From positions 62,001 through 126,000 of the forward strand of contig JAHALF010000003.1 in the NCBI GenBank assembly GCA_018371275.1: a DNA stretch of 64,000 nt, read 5' to 3'. Positions 17,281 through 26,072 of this stretch are shown one piece after another (position 1 is the stretch's first letter; every line of letters starts with the position of its first letter). A program made the position numbers and the translations under genes. Origin of the DNA: Clostridiales bacterium. Lineage in GTDB: Bacteria; Bacillota; Clostridia; Lachnospirales; CAG-274. The notes below the pieces were generated by a model, which saw only the letters and a program-made list of their open reading frames with translations, had not been told where the DNA came from and did no database searches.

Positions 17281-17319
17281 AAAAAGTATCTTAAATACAA
17301 GTGTTTAAGATACTTTTTT
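17281..17319 (+). terminator. Rho-independent terminator after prkC
   Basis: A perfect 15-base inverted repeat with arms 17281-17295 and 17304-17318, an eight-base loop, and the T-run of the right arm serving as U-tract. The 5' A-run makes it potentially bidirectional. Confidence 0.85.
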
Positions 17320-17375
17320 ATTGTTTAAATTTAATATTACCTATTTTGATATAAAAAGATAAAAATATAACTATA

Positions 17376-17404
17376 TTTACAAAATAATATTTTTAAAGTA
17401 AAAT
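17376..17404 (+). promoter_or_regulatory. Sigma-A-type promoter for miaB operon
   Basis: TTTACA at 17376-17381, 17-base spacer, TAAAAT at 17399-17404, placed between the prkC terminator and miaB. Predicted start near 17411. Confidence 0.6.
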
Positions 17405-17406
17405 AT

Positions 17407-17430
17407 AATAGACTATTAAATAAGTCTATT
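17407..17430. repeat. Inverted repeat at predicted +1 of miaB operon
   Basis: AATAGACT (17407-17414) and AGTCTATT (17423-17430) form a perfect 8-base inverted repeat with an eight-base loop. It overlaps the predicted transcription start, the same position as the repeat in front of rsmB. Operator or 5' hairpin. Confidence 0.5.
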
Positions 17431-17471
17431 TTATAATAATTGATATAAATATATAAACGGAGGTAAAAAAT

Positions 17472-18896
17472 TTGGGTAAAAGAGAAGAAATACAAGTTTC
17501 TGAAGAAGAGCTTTTATTGCAAAAACAATATATAGAAAAAATAAAGAAAATAAATGAAGATTTTGAAAAAGCTAATGGTAGAAAAAAGAAAATGCTTATA
17601 TCTACATTTGGCTGTCAGATGAATGCTAGAGATAGTGAAAAATTAGATGGTATGCTTAAAGATATGGGATATATAGATGCCCAAGATGAAAAAGATGCAG
17701 ATTTTATTATATATAATACTTGTTGTGTTAGAGAAAATGCAGAAAATAAAGTTTATGGTAATTTAGGCTATCTTAAAAAAGCTAAAGAAGAAAATAAAGA
17801 ATTAAAAATTGCTCTTTGTGGTTGTATGATGCAACAAGACATAGTTATAGAAACTATTAAAAAAACATATAAACACGTAGATTTAGTTTTTGGTACATTT
17901 AATTTATATAAATTCCCAGAGCTTTTATATACTAATTTTGAAACTAATGAACCAGTATTTGATATATGGAAAGAACATAAAGAAATAGTTGAAGATTTAC
18001 CTAGCATTAGAAAATATAAATTTAAAGCTAGTGTAAATATTATGTTTGGTTGCAATAACTTTTGTTCTTATTGTATAGTACCTTACGTTCGTGGTCGTGA
18101 AAGAAGCCGTAAGAGTGAGGATATTATAAAGGAAATAAAAGAGCTTGTAGAAGATGGTGTTGTAGAAATTACTTTACTTGGACAAAATGTAAACTCTTAT
18201 GGTAGAGGTCTTGAAGAGGATATAGATTTTGCAGGACTTTTAAGAAAAGTAAATGAAATAGATGGGCTTGAGCGTATTAGATTTATGACTAGCCACCCTA
18301 AAGACTTATCTGATAGTTTAATATATGCTATGAGAGATTGCGAAAAAATATGTAATCACATACATTTACCTTTCCAAGCTGGTAACAATGAAGTGCTTAG
18401 AAAAATGAATCGTAATTATACTAAAGAGCATTATCTTGGACTTATAGAAAAAATTAAAAAGGAAATACCTAATATTGCTATTACTACTGATATTATTGTA
18501 GGATTTCCTGGAGAAACTCTAGAACAAGTAGACGATACTATAGATGTTGTTAAAAAAGTAAGATTTAGCGGTGCATTTACTTTCATATATTCTAAAAGAA
18601 CAGGTACACCAGCTGCTAAAATGGAAAATCAAGTAGATGAAAAAGTAATTAAAGAGGGATTTAACAATGTTTTAGAAGCTTTAAATCCTATTTTATTAGA
18701 GATTAATAAAGAAAAAGTTGGTAATACTTATAAAGTATTGGCAGAAGAATATGATGATGAAACTAAAACTTTAAAAGGACGTCTTGAGGACAATAGCCTT
18801 GTACACTTTAGCGGTGGAGAAAGGCTTGTAGGAAATATTATTGATGTTAAAATAATAGATTGCAAAACGTTCTATTTAATGGGTGAAGTTATATAA
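17472..18896 (+). CDS. miaB: tRNA-2-methylthio-N6-adenosine synthase MiaB
   Basis: A 474-residue methylthiotransferase starting at TTG 17472 behind GGAGG. The N-terminal MTTase domain has cluster cysteines in STFGCQMNARDSE, NTCCVRENA and LCGCMMQQ. The radical SAM motif is GCNNFCSYCIVPYVRGRERSR (CxxxCxxC), near residue 195. The C-terminal TRAM domain ends the protein. It adds a methylthio group to i6A37 of tRNAs reading UNN codons. The PYVRGRE sequence favours MiaB over RimO or MtaB. Operon with ylbF, mutS and mutL. Confidence 0.95.
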   Translation: MGKREEIQVSEEELLLQKQYIEKIKKINEDFEKANGRKKKMLISTFGCQMNARDSEKLDGMLKDMGYIDAQDEKDADFIIYNTCCVRENAENKVYGNLGYLKKAKEENKELKIALCGCMMQQDIVIETIKKTYKHVDLVFGTFNLYKFPELLYTNFETNEPVFDIWKEHKEIVEDLPSIRKYKFKASVNIMFGCNNFCSYCIVPYVRGRERSRKSEDIIKEIKELVEDGVVEITLLGQNVNSYGRGLEEDIDFAGLLRKVNEIDGLERIRFMTSHPKDLSDSLIYAMRDCEKICNHIHLPFQAGNNEVLRKMNRNYTKEHYLGLIEKIKKEIPNIAITTDIIVGFPGETLEQVDDTIDVVKKVRFSGAFTFIYSKRTGTPAAKMENQVDEKVIKEGFNNVLEALNPILLEINKEKVGNTYKVLAEEYDDETKTLKGRLEDNSLVHFSGGERLVGNIIDVKIIDCKTFYLMGEVI

Positions 18897-18926
18897 AATA
18901 TTAAAAATTTTTAGGAGGAAAAAATT

Positions 18927-19325
18927 ATGAATAATCTTTTTGAACAAGCAAGAGAACTTGCAAACGCTTTATTAGAAACTAAAGAAGGTAAAAAATATCA
19001 AGAGGCAAAATATATCTTTGAAGGAGATAATGAATCCATTGAGATGTTACAAGAATACGCTAAAAAAACTCAAGATTTTCAAATGAGAATGCAAAGAGGA
19101 GAAGCAGGACCAGAATTTGAAAATGCTAGAGAAGAGCTTAATAAGTTTGTTATGCAAATGAAAGAAAATACTATTATAACAGAACTTTTTAAAGCCGAAG
19201 GAGAATTTAACCAAATGGTAAGTAGCGTTATGGATATATTTAATGCAACTCTTATGGGAGAAAGTGAACAACAAGGCGGAGGCTGTTGTGGTGGAGGCTG
19301 TGGAGGTTGCTCTGGTTGCCACTAA
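18927..19325 (+). CDS. YlbF/YmcA family protein with Cys/Gly-rich C-terminal tail
   Basis: A 132-residue protein. Residues 1-110 are all-helical and match the YlbF/DUF964 family (start NNLFEQARELANALLET, later FENAREELNKFVMQM). In Bacillus, YlbF-YmcA-YaaT bind Fe-S clusters and affect RNase Y and sporulation. The last 16 residues (GGGCCGGGCGGCSGCH) form a glycine-cysteine tail with five Cys and a terminal His, which could bind metal. The DNA of the tail is much more GC-rich than its surroundings. It lies between miaB and mutS, an order seen in clostridia. The tail role is unknown. Confidence 0.85.
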   Translation: MNNLFEQARELANALLETKEGKKYQEAKYIFEGDNESIEMLQEYAKKTQDFQMRMQRGEAGPEFENAREELNKFVMQMKENTIITELFKAEGEFNQMVSSVMDIFNATLMGESEQQGGGCCGGGCGGCSGCH

Positions 19326-19338
19326 TTAGGAGGAAAAT

Positions 19339-21978
19339 ATGATAGAATACACACCTATGATGAGCCAGTATTTAGAGATAAAGGAAAATTATAAAGATTG
19401 TCTTTTATTTTTCAGACTTGGAGATTTTTATGAACTATTTTTTGAAGATGCTGTTATAACTGTTTCAGAACTTGATATTGCTCTTACTAAAAAAAGTTGT
19501 GGTAAAAAAGATGGCGAGCCTTTAAAAGTAGATATGTGTGGTGTTCCTTTTCATTCAGCAGATGGTTATATAGCAAAATTGATAGAAAAAGGACACAAAG
19601 TTGCTATATGTGAGCAAGTAGAAGACCCTAAAAATATGAGTGGTAAAATTGTAAAAAGAGATGTAGTAAGGGTTGTTACAGCAGGAACTGTTATAGATAC
19701 TAATATTTTAGAAGAATCTAAAAATAATTATATTATGTGCCTTTTTGAAAACAAAGCTGGTATAGGGGTTTCTGTTTGTGATGTTTCTACTGGAGAATTT
19801 TTAACTATACAATTTAGCCTTAGTGAAAAATCTAAAGTTATAGACGAAATTGCTAAATATAATCCATCTGAAATTATATGTAATAGTAAATTTAGTTTAG
19901 TATCTAATGTAGAAAAAGTTTTTGGAATTAAAATTTATAATTGTCTAGACTTTTATTTTGAAATAGATAATGCTAAAGATACTCTTTTAAAACATTTTGA
20001 TGTTTTAAATTTAAGCGGGTTTGGTATAGATGAAGAACCAATATTAATAAGTGTTAGTGGAGCTTTAATGAGGTATCTTTTAGATACTCAAAAAAATAAT
20101 TTATCTCATATATCTAATGTTAAAAAATATACAACTAATAAATATATGTCTTTAGATATATCTTCAAGAAGAAATTTAGAGCTTACAGAAACTATAAGAG
20201 AAAAGTCTAAAAAAGGTTCGCTATTATGGGTGTTAGATAAAACAAAAACTCCTATGGGGGCTAGACTTATTAGAAAGTGGATAGAGCAACCATTAATAGA
20301 TAAAGAAGATATAGAAAATAGGCTTTTAGCTGTAGAATATATAAAAAATAACACTTTAGATAAAATTGACTTAATAGATTATCTTTCTAAAATAAAAGAT
20401 ATGGAAAGACTTATTGGTAAAATATCTTATCAAACAGCAAATGCTAGAGATTTAATATCTCTTAAAAACAGCTTTAAAAATTTGCCAGAAATAAAACAAA
20501 TTTTATTAAAATCTAATACACAGCTAATAAAAAATATATGTGATGATTTTGATACTCTAGAGGACTTGTATAGCATAATATGTAGTGCTATACAAGAAGA
20601 GCCTCCTTTTAGTATAAGAGAGGGAGATTTAATAAAAGATGGATTTAATGAACAAATAGATAACTTTAGGGAGGCAAAAAATAAAGGGACAAGCTGGCTT
20701 TTAGATTTAGAAGAAAAAGAAAGAGAAAAAACTGGTATTAAAAATATAAAGATAAGGTATAATAAAGTTTTTGGTTATTATATAGAAGTTACTAATTCTT
20801 ATTTATCATTGGTGCCAGATGACTATATTAGAAAGCAAACTTTAGCTAATTGTGAAAGATTTATAACAGAAGAGCTTAAAAAGATAGAAGAGGCTATATT
20901 GGGCGCAGATGAAAAGCTAGTGGAAATAGAATATGAAGAATTTTGTAAAGTTAGAAACCATTTAGCAGATAATATAGGGCGTATACAAAAAATGGCTAAT
21001 ATTATTGCTACATTAGATGTTTTATTATCTTTTGCAGAAGTTGCTATTAAAAATAATTATAAAAAACCTAATGTGTTAGATGATAAAAATGGCAATATAA
21101 ATATATCTCTTGGTAGACACCCAGTTGTTGAGCTTTTAGTAGAAGATAGCTTTATACCTAATAATACTATGTTAGATAAAGAAAAAAATAGGTTGGCTAT
21201 TATTACAGGACCTAATATGGCAGGTAAATCTACATATATGCGACAAGTGGCTCTTATTGTTTTAATGGCTCAAATAGGTAGCTTTGTACCTTGTGATAAC
21301 GCTGATATATGTATTGTAGATAGAATATTTACAAGAGTTGGAGCAAGTGATGATTTAGCAACAGGACAAAGTACGTTTATGGTAGAGATGTCGGAAGTTG
21401 CTAATATTCTTAATAATGCAACAGATAAAAGTCTTTTAATATTAGATGAAATAGGACGAGGTACAAGTACATTTGATGGGCTTAGTATAGCGTGGGCTGT
21501 TTTAGAGCATATAGCTGAGAGAATAGGTGCTAGGACTCTTTTTGCAACACATTATCACGAGCTTACAGAAATAGAAGGTAAAATAGATGGAGTTAATAAC
21601 TATTGTGTTGAGATAAAAGATAATGGCGATGATATAATTTTTTTAAGGAAAATTATAAAAGGTGGTGCAACAAGTAGCTATGGTATACATGTTGCAAAAC
21701 TTGCTGGTATTCCTAGCAGAGTTATAGATAGAGCTAATGAAATATTAGAAATTTTAAATGTTTGTGATGCTACTAAAACATCTAATGTAAATATACAAAA
21801 TTTAGATGAAAAAAATCAAGATGAAGAAGATTTTTACTATAACGCATCTACTAAAAGAACTATACTTTTTGTAGATGAGTTAGAAAAAGAATTTAAAAGT
21901 CTTGATATAGATAATATATCTCCTAGGGAGGCTTGGCAAAAGCTTTTTGAAATAAAAAGTAAGTTACAAAACCTATAA
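19339..21978 (+). CDS. mutS: DNA mismatch repair protein MutS
   Basis: An 879-residue protein of standard length. The mismatch-contact motif is RLGDFYELFFEDA (Phe-Tyr-Glu) near residue 29. Connector, lever and clamp regions follow. The ABC-type ATPase has Walker A ITGPNMAGKSTYMRQ near residue 627, Walker B LLILDEIGRGTSTFDGLS near residue 705, and the switch His in FATHYHEL. The C-terminal extension ends with the helix-turn-helix dimer segment. MutS recognises mismatches and recruits MutL, encoded directly downstream. MutS2 is excluded because the N-terminal mismatch domain is present and there is no Smr domain. Confidence 0.98.
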   Translation: MIEYTPMMSQYLEIKENYKDCLLFFRLGDFYELFFEDAVITVSELDIALTKKSCGKKDGEPLKVDMCGVPFHSADGYIAKLIEKGHKVAICEQVEDPKNMSGKIVKRDVVRVVTAGTVIDTNILEESKNNYIMCLFENKAGIGVSVCDVSTGEFLTIQFSLSEKSKVIDEIAKYNPSEIICNSKFSLVSNVEKVFGIKIYNCLDFYFEIDNAKDTLLKHFDVLNLSGFGIDEEPILISVSGALMRYLLDTQKNNLSHISNVKKYTTNKYMSLDISSRRNLELTETIREKSKKGSLLWVLDKTKTPMGARLIRKWIEQPLIDKEDIENRLLAVEYIKNNTLDKIDLIDYLSKIKDMERLIGKISYQTANARDLISLKNSFKNLPEIKQILLKSNTQLIKNICDDFDTLEDLYSIICSAIQEEPPFSIREGDLIKDGFNEQIDNFREAKNKGTSWLLDLEEKEREKTGIKNIKIRYNKVFGYYIEVTNSYLSLVPDDYIRKQTLANCERFITEELKKIEEAILGADEKLVEIEYEEFCKVRNHLADNIGRIQKMANIIATLDVLLSFAEVAIKNNYKKPNVLDDKNGNINISLGRHPVVELLVEDSFIPNNTMLDKEKNRLAIITGPNMAGKSTYMRQVALIVLMAQIGSFVPCDNADICIVDRIFTRVGASDDLATGQSTFMVEMSEVANILNNATDKSLLILDEIGRGTSTFDGLSIAWAVLEHIAERIGARTLFATHYHELTEIEGKIDGVNNYCVEIKDNGDDIIFLRKIIKGGATSSYGIHVAKLAGIPSRVIDRANEILEILNVCDATKTSNVNIQNLDEKNQDEEDFYYNASTKRTILFVDELEKEFKSLDIDNISPREAWQKLFEIKSKLQNL

Positions 21979-21994
21979 GAAATGAGGTATGATT

Positions 21995-24019
21995 TTGAAA
22001 AGAGAAATAAAGCTTTTAGAAAATAATCTCATTAATAAAATAGCAGCGGGGGAAGTTATAGAACGCCCCGCTTCTATTGTTAAAGAGCTTGTGGAAAATT
22101 CTATAGATGCTCTTAGCAAAAATATTACAATAGAAATAAAGAATGGTGGAACATCTTTTATAAAGATACAAGATGATGGGATAGGTATAGAAAAGGGTCA
22201 AATAAAAACTGCTTTTTTAAGACATGCAACAAGCAAGTTAGAAAAAATAGATGATTTAGATAGTATATTAACTCTTGGATTTAGAGGGGAAGCATTAGCT
22301 AGTATTGCATCTATATCTATGGTAGAGATGATAACAAAAACAGAAGATGATGTTATAGGGAATAAAATAACAATAGAAGGTGGGAAAATAATAAGTGAAG
22401 AAGAAGTTGCATCTTTAAAAGGTACAACTTTTATTGTAAAAAATATATTTTTTAACACCCCTGCTAGAAGAAAATTTTTAAAAAAGGACTCTGTAGAAGG
22501 TGGCTATATATCTGAAATAATAAATAGACTTGCATTAGCACATCCTAATATATCTTTCACTTATATAAATAATGGGGTAGAAATATTTAAAACAATAGGT
22601 GATGATGATTTAAAAAATACAGCATTTTATATATATGGTAAAGAAATATGCAAAAAACTAATTCCTATAAAAGCTAGTAAAAATGGATTTAATATAGAGG
22701 GACTTATAGGGTTACCAGAATTATCAAGGGGAAATCGCTCTTATGAAAACTTTTTTATAAATGGTAGATATATAAAAAGTAATATAGTACAATCTGCCAT
22801 AGAAGAAGGATATGAGGGTAAATTAATGATTGGAAAGTTTCCTATATTTATTATAAATATGACTGTACCAGAAAATACTGTAGATGTTAATGTTCACCCT
22901 GCAAAGCTAGAGGTGCGTTTTGAGGATGAAAATTTTATTCATAATTTTTTATGTGATGCAGTAGAAAAAACATTAAAAAAGGAAATTTTAATACCAAATA
23001 TAGAAATAGAAGAAAAAAATACATTTTTAGATGTAACAGAAACAAAGCCTTTTAATGTTGAGGTACAGAAAAAGCTAGAAGATTTATTAATAGAAGATGA
23101 AAGTGATATAAAATTAGAGCCCTTAATAATAGAAGATAAAAGTAACATAAATATAGAGCCTTTGATAGTAGAAGATGAAAACGATTTAAATATAGAACCA
23201 TTAATAATAGAAGATGAAGATTATAAAAATATACAATATAAAGATAACCAAAAAAATAACTTTATATTAGATGAAGAGCCAAAAGAAGAAGTTAATATAC
23301 CAAATAAAACTATTAAAGATATAGTATATAATAAATATTTAAGAAAAGATGATAATTTAATATTAAAAGAAGAAATAGAAAAAGTAATTAAACAAAAAGA
23401 AGACCTTAAAGAAGATAGTCATAAAAGGCAAAAGTTTTTTAATAATTACAAAATAGTTGGGCAAATATTTAACACTTATTGGATTGTAGAGCAAAATCAA
23501 GAAATGTTTATGATAGACCAACATTCTGCACATGAAAGAGTTATATATGAAGACCTTAGTAAAAAGTTTAGAGAAGAAAATATAAGTAGTCAAAGGCTTA
23601 TAGAGCCAATTATTATAAATGCAACACATTTAGAAAAAATAACAATAGAGCAAAATATGGACTTGTTTTTAAAATTTGGTTTTGATATAGAAGAATTTGG
23701 GCTTAGTTCGTATGCTATAAGACAAGTCCCTTTTATATTTAAGTCGCCAGTAGAACCAAAATTTTTTACAGATTTATTAGATATGCTTGTAGACAAAAAT
23801 GTAGCTAATATTTATGATATGAAGATAGAAAAAATTATATCTATGAGTTGCAAAAAGGCTGTAAAAGCTAATGATAGACTTAGCTTTATAGAAGCAAAGG
23901 CTCTTATAGAACAAATATTAAATTTAGAAAATCCTTTTAGTTGTCCTCACGGTAGGCCTACTATTATAAAGATGACTAAATATGAGATAGAAAAACTTTT
24001 TAAAAGAATACAAAACTAA
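21995..24019 (+). CDS. mutL: DNA mismatch repair endonuclease MutL
   Basis: A protein of about 674 residues. The GHKL ATPase has VKELVENSIDA, QDDGIGI, HATSKL and FRGEALASI. The C-terminal endonuclease carries DQHSAHERVIYE, SCKKAVKAND and CPHGRP, the three metal-site motifs, so it should nick DNA as in methyl-independent repair. I use TTG 21995, because ATG 21989 abuts the GAGGT Shine-Dalgarno. The linker contains four tandem 13-residue acidic repeats. Stop is followed 12 bases later by the next gene. Confidence 0.97.
   Translation: MKREIKLLENNLINKIAAGEVIERPASIVKELVENSIDALSKNITIEIKNGGTSFIKIQDDGIGIEKGQIKTAFLRHATSKLEKIDDLDSILTLGFRGEALASIASISMVEMITKTEDDVIGNKITIEGGKIISEEEVASLKGTTFIVKNIFFNTPARRKFLKKDSVEGGYISEIINRLALAHPNISFTYINNGVEIFKTIGDDDLKNTAFYIYGKEICKKLIPIKASKNGFNIEGLIGLPELSRGNRSYENFFINGRYIKSNIVQSAIEEGYEGKLMIGKFPIFIINMTVPENTVDVNVHPAKLEVRFEDENFIHNFLCDAVEKTLKKEILIPNIEIEEKNTFLDVTETKPFNVEVQKKLEDLLIEDESDIKLEPLIIEDKSNINIEPLIVEDENDLNIEPLIIEDEDYKNIQYKDNQKNNFILDEEPKEEVNIPNKTIKDIVYNKYLRKDDNLILKEEIEKVIKQKEDLKEDSHKRQKFFNNYKIVGQIFNTYWIVEQNQEMFMIDQHSAHERVIYEDLSKKFREENISSQRLIEPIIINATHLEKITIEQNMDLFLKFGFDIEEFGLSSYAIRQVPFIFKSPVEPKFFTDLLDMLVDKNVANIYDMKIEKIISMSCKKAVKANDRLSFIEAKALIEQILNLENPFSCPHGRPTIIKMTKYEIEKLFKRIQN
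23084..23239 (+). repeat. Four tandem 39-bp units inside the mutL linker
   Basis: Units start at 23084, 23123, 23162 and 23201. They encode LLIEDESDIKLEP, LIIEDKSNINIEP, LIVEDENDLNIEP and a diverged fourth LIIEDEDYKNIQY. Each is exactly 13 codons, with consensus L-I-I-E-D-x-x-x-x-N-I-E-P. Codon differences show the array is not brand new. Confidence 0.9.
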
Positions 24020-24031
24020 TGGGGTGATAAA

Positions 24032-24664
24032 ATGGATGTCATTTTACATTATATAATAACTTCTTTGGCAGCTTTAGTATGTATAACAGTAATGGGATTT
24101 ACAAAAGCATATACATCTTATAAGTTAGGTGATACTACAGTAAAAAATATGGGAAAGGTATCTTTAAATCCAAAAAAACATTTTGAAATAATAGGATTTA
24201 TTATATTTGTAGTTTTTGGGTATGGTTGGACAGCACCTGTTGATACATCTGCTTTATATTATAAAGATAGGAAAAAAGGTAACATTTTGGTTAGTATTAT
24301 GCCTTTTATAGTTGCTTTAATACTTTCTTTTTTAAGCTTTTTTATATTTAAAATATTAATCGAAGTAGTAAATTTAAGTCCACTTAACTTTATATCAGTA
24401 TTTTTTAATAATTTAAGTGTACTTTTTATAAATTTTTTAGTTTTTAATATTTTGCCTGTATATCCACTTTTTGGACAAAAACTTTTTCAAACAATTTTAC
24501 CAGCTAATAAAGCTATTAAATTATCTCAATATGAAAAGATATTACAAGTATTAATTATATTTTTATTATTATCTGGGATATTAAATGAAATTTTAAATGT
24601 TGTATCTATATCTATATTTAAAGTTATAGCTAGTTTATTAAGTTTTAGTTTAGAGGGAATGTAA
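24032..24664 (+). CDS. M50 site-2-protease-like membrane protein, zinc site lost
   Basis: A 210-residue polytopic protein with the layout of short M50/S2P proteins that often precede scpA in Clostridia. The segment KAYTSYKLGDTTVKNMGKVSLNPKKHFEIIGF (residues ~27-58) aligns with the family pattern HExxHAxxAYxLGDxTA...GRxxLNPxxHxDxxG. The HExxH positions instead read MGFTK, and the later NxLPxxPLDG motif reads NILPVYPLFG, so the Asp zinc ligand is also gone. It is probably a non-proteolytic pseudoenzyme. The frame is intact, with normal operon spacing (2 bases before scpA). Confidence 0.75.
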   Translation: MDVILHYIITSLAALVCITVMGFTKAYTSYKLGDTTVKNMGKVSLNPKKHFEIIGFIIFVVFGYGWTAPVDTSALYYKDRKKGNILVSIMPFIVALILSFLSFFIFKILIEVVNLSPLNFISVFFNNLSVLFINFLVFNILPVYPLFGQKLFQTILPANKAIKLSQYEKILQVLIIFLLLSGILNEILNVVSISIFKVIASLLSFSLEGM

Positions 24665-24665
24665 A

Positions 24666-25418
24666 ATGTCTATATTACAAATAAAGTTAGAAGAATTTGA
24701 AGGACCTTTAGATTTACTTTTAAAATTAATAGATAAAAATAAAATAGATATATATGATATACCAATATCTAAACTTACAGATGATTATCTTTATTATATA
24801 AAACATAGCAATACAATAGATATGGAAGAAATGAGTCATTTTATAGTAATGGCTACAACTTTATTAGAGATAAAATCTAAATTGTTACTTCCTAAAGAAA
24901 AAGATGAACAGACAAATGAAGAGATAGACCCTCGTGAAGAACTTGTTAAAAAGCTTATAGAATATAAAAAATATAAAATGATAGCAGAAAAGCTATATAA
25001 TACAGAAGTTTTTGCAGATAAGGTTATATTTAAAAATGCAGATAAAAATGTTATTGATAATATAAAAATAAAAATAGAACCAACTGTTGATGAAATGTTA
25101 GAGGGTATTACATTAAAGGATTTATACAATGTGTTTGAAGAAGTATTGAAAAGAAAAGAATTAAAGACAGATAAGATAAGAAGTAGTTTTAAATCTGTAA
25201 CAAAAGCTCTTTATAATATAAATGATAAAATAAATTATATAAAAGATTTGATAATATTAAATAGTAAAATAAGCTTTAATAAAATATTTGAAGAAAGCTC
25301 ATCTAAAGAGGAAGTTGTTGTTACATTTTTAGCTGTTTTAGAGCTTATAAAAACAAAAGATATAAAAGTTATACAACAAGATATTTTTGATGAAATAATT
25401 ATAACTCAAGGGGAATAA
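24666..25418 (+). CDS. scpA: Segregation and condensation protein A (ScpA)
   Basis: A 250-residue kleisin. It opens with IKLEEFEGPLDLLLKLIDKNKIDIYDIPI, the defining ScpA N-terminal motif that binds the SMC neck. FIVMATTLLEIKSKLLLPKE follows, and the C-terminal winged helix (TFLAVLELIKTKDIKVIQQDIFDEI) contacts the other SMC head. With ScpB and SMC it forms the bacterial condensin for chromosome organisation and segregation. Operon with scpB, 3 bases downstream. Confidence 0.96.
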   Translation: MSILQIKLEEFEGPLDLLLKLIDKNKIDIYDIPISKLTDDYLYYIKHSNTIDMEEMSHFIVMATTLLEIKSKLLLPKEKDEQTNEEIDPREELVKKLIEYKKYKMIAEKLYNTEVFADKVIFKNADKNVIDNIKIKIEPTVDEMLEGITLKDLYNVFEEVLKRKELKTDKIRSSFKSVTKALYNINDKINYIKDLIILNSKISFNKIFEESSSKEEVVVTFLAVLELIKTKDIKVIQQDIFDEIIITQGE

Positions 25419-25421
25419 TGT

Positions 25422-25979
25422 ATGGATACAAAGAATACAGAAAGTATAATAGAGGCAATATTGTTTGCAAAAGGTGAGCCTGTATCTTTAAAAAATATTG
25501 CATATGCTTTAGGAAAAAAGGAAGAAGAGGCTAATCATATAATAGAAAATCTTATGTATAAATATGAAAAAGAAGATAGAGGGCTAAAAATAATAAAGGT
25601 AGATAATAGCTATCAGATGTGTACTAACCCTAATTATTTTTCTTATATAAAAAGTTTATATAATGTGCCACAAAAAAAGACCATATCTCAAACATTATTA
25701 GAAACTCTTGCTATTGTAGCTTATAAACAGCCTATAACAAGAGCTCAAATAGAGCATATAAGAGGGGTAAGCTGTGAACATGCTATAAACAGTCTTATAA
25801 AGTATGAACTTATAGAGGAAAAAGGTAGAATGGATACTATAGGCAAGCCCATACTTTTTGGAACAACAGATTATTTTCTTAAATATTTTGGCTTTAGTTC
25901 TTTAGAAAATATGCCGAATATAGATAATGAAGAGGATATAAAAAAACAAGTAGAAGATGAAATATTTAATTTAAAATAG
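25422..25979 (+). CDS. scpB: Segregation and condensation protein B (ScpB)
   Basis: A 185-residue protein with two winged-helix domains. Family signatures are SIIEAILFAKGEPVS at the start and LLETLAIVAYKQPITRAQIEHIRGV near residue 90, followed by LIEEKGRMDTIGKPILFGTTDYFLKYFG. ScpB dimers bind ScpA within the SMC complex. Length and motifs are typical. No clear terminator follows; the next gene has an extended -10 (TGGTATAAT at 26002-26010). Confidence 0.96.
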   Translation: MDTKNTESIIEAILFAKGEPVSLKNIAYALGKKEEEANHIIENLMYKYEKEDRGLKIIKVDNSYQMCTNPNYFSYIKSLYNVPQKKTISQTLLETLAIVAYKQPITRAQIEHIRGVSCEHAINSLIKYELIEEKGRMDTIGKPILFGTTDYFLKYFGFSSLENMPNIDNEEDIKKQVEDEIFNLK

Positions 25980-26072
25980 TATAGAAATATAATATTTAGT
26001 ATGGTATAATTAAATAGTAATTTGGCAATAAAGTTATATGTTTTAAAAAGATATAAATAAAGGGGGCTTTTT

